8,708 nucleotides of DNA, from positions 1 to 8,708 of the forward strand of contig JALRFN010000236.1 of assembly GCA_023268425.1 (NCBI GenBank), given 5' to 3'. Under the pieces are notes generated by a model that ran no database searches, was not told the DNA's origin, and was given only the letters and a program-made list of their open reading frames with translations. Shown in pieces: positions 6,836 through 8,708 of this stretch. Source of the stretch: Burkholderiaceae bacterium. GTDB lineage: Bacteria > Pseudomonadota > Gammaproteobacteria > Burkholderiales > Burkholderiaceae_C. The position numbers and the translations under genes are program-made. Each line of letters begins with the position of its first letter. Positions within the stretch are counted from its first letter, which is position 1.

Positions 6836-8044
6836 ATGTCTGACACCGACCTCGTCACTCGCCGTGCGCGCTACGGCTTTGCGCTCTACGAATTGCTGCC
6901 AAACGCCTGGCGCGGGCGCTGGGCCTGGGTGGAGCGCGAACTGCGCGACCCCAGCACCGAACTGACCAAGCGCTACACCGTTTTGGTCTTGTTCACCATC
7001 GTGGCCTCGATCTTCTTTTTGTTCGTGGCCGACCAATACCCACATTGGTTCCCGATGGAGAGCACGCAAACCTTCGTCGTTGAACTGCTGATCCTGATGA
7101 TCTTCGGGGTGGATTACGTGCTCAACGCCATGACCACGCGGCTCAAGGACTGGCGCGCGCTGTTGCTGCTGACCAGTGATTTTTTTGCCGTCGTGCCCTC
7201 GGCCATTGTGGTCATGGTCTATATCGGATGGGTGCATGGCGCGCACGTTGAAGGCTTGGTGCTGCTGCGGCTGTTCCGGCTGATGCGGGTGGTCAAACTG
7301 CTGCGCGTGGGCAACACGCTGATTGAAGTCATGGGTGCCTCGGTCTTCACCCTGGTGTTTGGCACCATGGCAGCGCACCTGGGCTTGCGGGTGCTGTTGC
7401 TGGAGGTGGGCAACGCCATCCACTACGACTTGCTGGGCTTTTTTGATCGCCCTATCCTGCTGCTGGCCGTGGGCTCGGTGGGCTCGGTGTTTGGCATCGC
7501 TTTGGCCATCACCTTTGGCATCGTCAAGCGCAAGCAAATGGAAATCACCGAATTGCACCGCACGGCCATGGACGCGCTCAACCACATCGAGCACGACTTC
7601 CACACGGTCTTGGCCGAGGCGGCCAAAGAAAAACCAACGGTTGATTTCCAACGCTGGCGCGATCAAGTCGCGCTGTACTTGGTGGAAGAGGTCAGCTACG
7701 AGGCCATCAAAGCCGAAACGCGCGAGATGCTCAACCGCATGCGCGCGGTGGTGGCCACCCGACCGAGCATGGACGTGCCTTTTCACGCGGTCTTGGTGCA
7801 GCGCATCTCCACCTTTTTGACGCGCACCCAAGTGTGTTTTCACCCGGCGTTTTACCAATGGTTGAAACGCATCTCCAACCTGTACTTTGTCCTGGTCATG
7901 TTGGCCGCACCGGGCTTGACCGGCTTGGCCGTGCAGATGCTGGTGATTTTTGTGTTTGCGGGCCTGCGCATCATCATCGACGACATGGACCACGCCGTCG
8001 ACAAGAGCGTGGTGATCTTCAACTCCAAGATCTTGGCGGTCTGA
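6836..8044 (+). CDS. Voltage-sensor-domain membrane protein without a recognisable selectivity filter
   Basis: The 402-aa inner-membrane protein has the layout of a voltage-gated ion-channel sensor. S1 spans about 47-66, S2 79-98 (acidic Glu83, Asp93), S3 108-130 with the conserved acid in TSDFFAVVP (Asp115), and S4 141-158, where Arg145, Arg148, Arg151, Lys154 and Arg157 recur every third residue (LLRLFRLMRVVKLLRV). Two further hydrophobic segments follow (about 163-190 and 205-230, the latter Gly-rich like an S6), but the short loop between them has no TVGYG-like or sodium-channel-like filter. A charged helical stretch (231-345) and one or two C-terminal hydrophobic segments (348-380) follow; FAGLRIIIDDMDHAVD recalls the bestrophin C-terminal pattern only weakly. 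Start ATG 6836 follows an in-frame TGA at 6821-6823 and lacks a clear ribosome binding site. It is divergent from dusB. Transported ion, if any, is unknown; a generic ion-transporter annotation would be expected. Confidence 0.85.
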   Translation: MSDTDLVTRRARYGFALYELLPNAWRGRWAWVERELRDPSTELTKRYTVLVLFTIVASIFFLFVADQYPHWFPMESTQTFVVELLILMIFGVDYVLNAMTTRLKDWRALLLLTSDFFAVVPSAIVVMVYIGWVHGAHVEGLVLLRLFRLMRVVKLLRVGNTLIEVMGASVFTLVFGTMAAHLGLRVLLLEVGNAIHYDLLGFFDRPILLLAVGSVGSVFGIALAITFGIVKRKQMEITELHRTAMDALNHIEHDFHTVLAEAAKEKPTVDFQRWRDQVALYLVEEVSYEAIKAETREMLNRMRAVVATRPSMDVPFHAVLVQRISTFLTRTQVCFHPAFYQWLKRISNLYFVLVMLAAPGLTGLAVQMLVIFVFAGLRIIIDDMDHAVDKSVVIFNSKILAV

Positions 8045-8079
8045 GGCCTACGCGCCGCAGCGGCGGCGCGTAGGCCTCA
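8042..8079. terminator. Perfect 17-bp hairpin between convergent genes, probable bidirectional terminator
   Basis: The arms 8042-8058 and 8063-8079 are perfectly complementary around an AGCG loop, and the stem is very GC-rich. The TGA stop of the membrane-protein gene forms the outer end of the left arm, and the convergent Spy-like gene stops four bases beyond the right arm. Neither side has a T-tract, so termination may rely on the stem alone, or the stem may protect 3' ends. Confidence 0.7.
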
Positions 8080-8082
8080 AGC

Positions 8083-8532
8083 TCACTGCAAGCCGTCCAA
8101 ATACAGCTGGCGAATTTGGGCAAATTGCTTGGTGCTCAGGGTCGCCCGCACATGCTCCACACAGTTATTGCGAATCTTGAAGTGCGCCAATTCGGCCTCG
8201 GCGATGTCTCGCATCAAGGCCTCGCGCTGAGCCTGCGGCGCGTTGTCCAAGATGGCCATGCGCAGCTGCCCCCGCAGGCTGACAATGCGCGCCACGATGG
8301 CTTTGCGCTCAGGCATGGCCTGTTGGCGCCAAGCTTTGAAACTGGCTTCTTGCTCTGGCGTCAAGCCCAAAGCCTGTACGTTCTTCAAAATGATGCCCAT
8401 CATCGCCACCACGGGCGTGCCCGCGTCACCGGGCACGGTTTTCGCCGCTGCGGGCGTCATCAAGGCCATGGCCAACAGCGCGCCGCTGGCCCATGTCAGC
8501 CAGGCCGATGAGGGGTGATGGATTGGGCGCAT
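8083..8532 (-). CDS. Secreted Spy/CpxP-like (LTxxQ) periplasmic protein
   Basis: The 149-aa product starts with a signal peptide: a basic start, a hydrophobic core at about 11-26 and a PAAA-KT cleavage site after Ala30. The mature part is all-helical and charged. It carries two copies of the LTxxQ-type motif, LTPEQ (57-61) and LSTKQ (132-136), separated by a helical hairpin with many Arg and Glu. This matches the Spy/CpxP/heavy-metal-resistance group of periplasmic stress proteins, which buffer misfolded proteins or sense metals; which role applies here cannot be told. One cysteine (Cys124) is in the mature part. Start ATG 8532 has AAGGAG six bases upstream, better than the longer frame beginning at 8574. 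It stands alone, convergent with the membrane-protein gene, with no two-component genes visible beside it. Confidence 0.8.
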   Translation of the reverse strand: MRPIHHPSSAWLTWASGALLAMALMTPAAAKTVPGDAGTPVVAMMGIILKNVQALGLTPEQEASFKAWRQQAMPERKAIVARIVSLRGQLRMAILDNAPQAQREALMRDIAEAELAHFKIRNNCVEHVRATLSTKQFAQIRQLYLDGLQ

Positions 8533-8538
8533 TTGAAG

Positions 8539-8544
8539 CTCCTT
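8539..8544 (-). promoter_or_regulatory. Ribosome binding site of the Spy-like gene
   Basis: AAGGAG lies six bases before ATG 8532. It selects this start over the in-frame ATG at 8574, and the resulting protein begins directly with a signal peptide. Confidence 0.75.
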
Positions 8545-8576
8545 CGACCCGGTGGGTCCGTGTGATGGGAACAAGC

Positions 8577-8602
8577 CGTCCAGCCCAAAAAGGGCGATGA
8601 CG
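8577..8602 (-). other. Imperfect hairpin in the leader of the Spy-like gene
   Basis: GCCC-AAAAA-GGGC (8583-8595) is flanked by CGTC (8577-8580) and GACG (8599-8602), giving a broken stem within the leader of about 115 bases. It may be an mRNA structure that affects translation or only a chance dyad. No riboswitch class is recognised. Confidence 0.25.
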
Positions 8603-8656
8603 GGCGAGCCGCGGCAGGTACGCCCGCTTGGAACGCCATCTCATGCTCGCGCAATT

Positions 8657-8684
8657 AGAATACCAAAGTGTTGATTTTTCTCAA
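8657..8684 (-). promoter_or_regulatory. Candidate sigma-70-type promoter of the Spy-like gene
   Basis: On the minus strand TTGAGA (8684-8679, five of six consensus bases) and TATTCT (8662-8657, four of six) are 16 bases apart. Transcription would start near 8650, leaving a leader of about 115 bases. No CpxR-like direct-repeat box was recognised, so the regulator is unknown. Confidence 0.45.
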
Positions 8685-8708
8685 GACACAGCAGCTGTCT
8701 ATACTGCC

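Noticed and set aside
6671..7993. Apparent 441-codon extension of dusB across the divergent gene
   Set aside because: The frame is open only because it is antisense to the GC-rich voltage-sensor gene. The translation is His/Gln/Asp-rich low-complexity text without motifs, and DusB families start near MRIGP.
8688..8698. Small palindrome ACAGC-A-GCTGT as an operator
   Set aside because: Only five base pairs per arm, with no second copy and no known operator match; probably chance.
8671..8705. Plus-strand promoter TTGATT ... TATACT near the right edge
   Set aside because: The hexamers are 23 bases apart, too far for a sigma-70 promoter, and the downstream gene is not visible.

Overview
The window looks like a chromosomal segment of a betaproteobacterium, most likely a Comamonadaceae relative. 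This is inferred from the dusB-fis-purH gene order, a short beta-type Fis, and recognisable DusB and PurH sequences in GC-rich DNA. No database search was possible, so the taxon is an inference.

Left third (1-2440): the minus strand carries the 5' part of a large SIR2-domain protein. It starts at a GTG (2020) behind a good ribosome binding site and runs off the left edge after 673 visible codons without a stop. It keeps the NAD-binding and catalytic-His motifs of SIR2-type NAD+ hydrolases used in anti-phage abortive infection and has a long helical extension. Upstream lies about 420 bases without a confident gene: a doubtful 49-codon ORF, an A/T-rich island with a perfect TATAAT box and an A/T hairpin, and a possible 36-codon gene remnant on the plus strand. 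This looks like an accessory insertion beside core genes.

Middle (2440-6670): a tight minus-strand housekeeping operon, read right to left: dusB (tRNA dihydrouridine synthase), fis (nucleoid protein, ATGA overlap with dusB), purH (last two steps of IMP synthesis), and an RhlE-like DEAD-box RNA helicase 10 bases after purH. The helicase sits where I would expect ruvC in other betaproteobacteria. Grouping tRNA modification, nucleoid control, purine synthesis and RNA remodelling suggests growth-rate-linked expression.

Right third (6671-8708): divergent from dusB is a plus-strand membrane protein. It has a textbook voltage-sensor S1-S4 but no recognisable ion-selectivity filter, plus a cytosolic helical region and a C-terminal hydrophobic segment that faintly recalls bestrophins. 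It converges on a secreted Spy/CpxP-like (LTxxQ) protein. The two are separated by a perfect 17-bp hairpin that includes the stop codon of the membrane protein.

The most interesting items are the SIR2 protein with its unexplained upstream region and the filter-less voltage-sensor protein. No tRNA, rRNA, CRISPR array, insertion sequence or transposase was seen.
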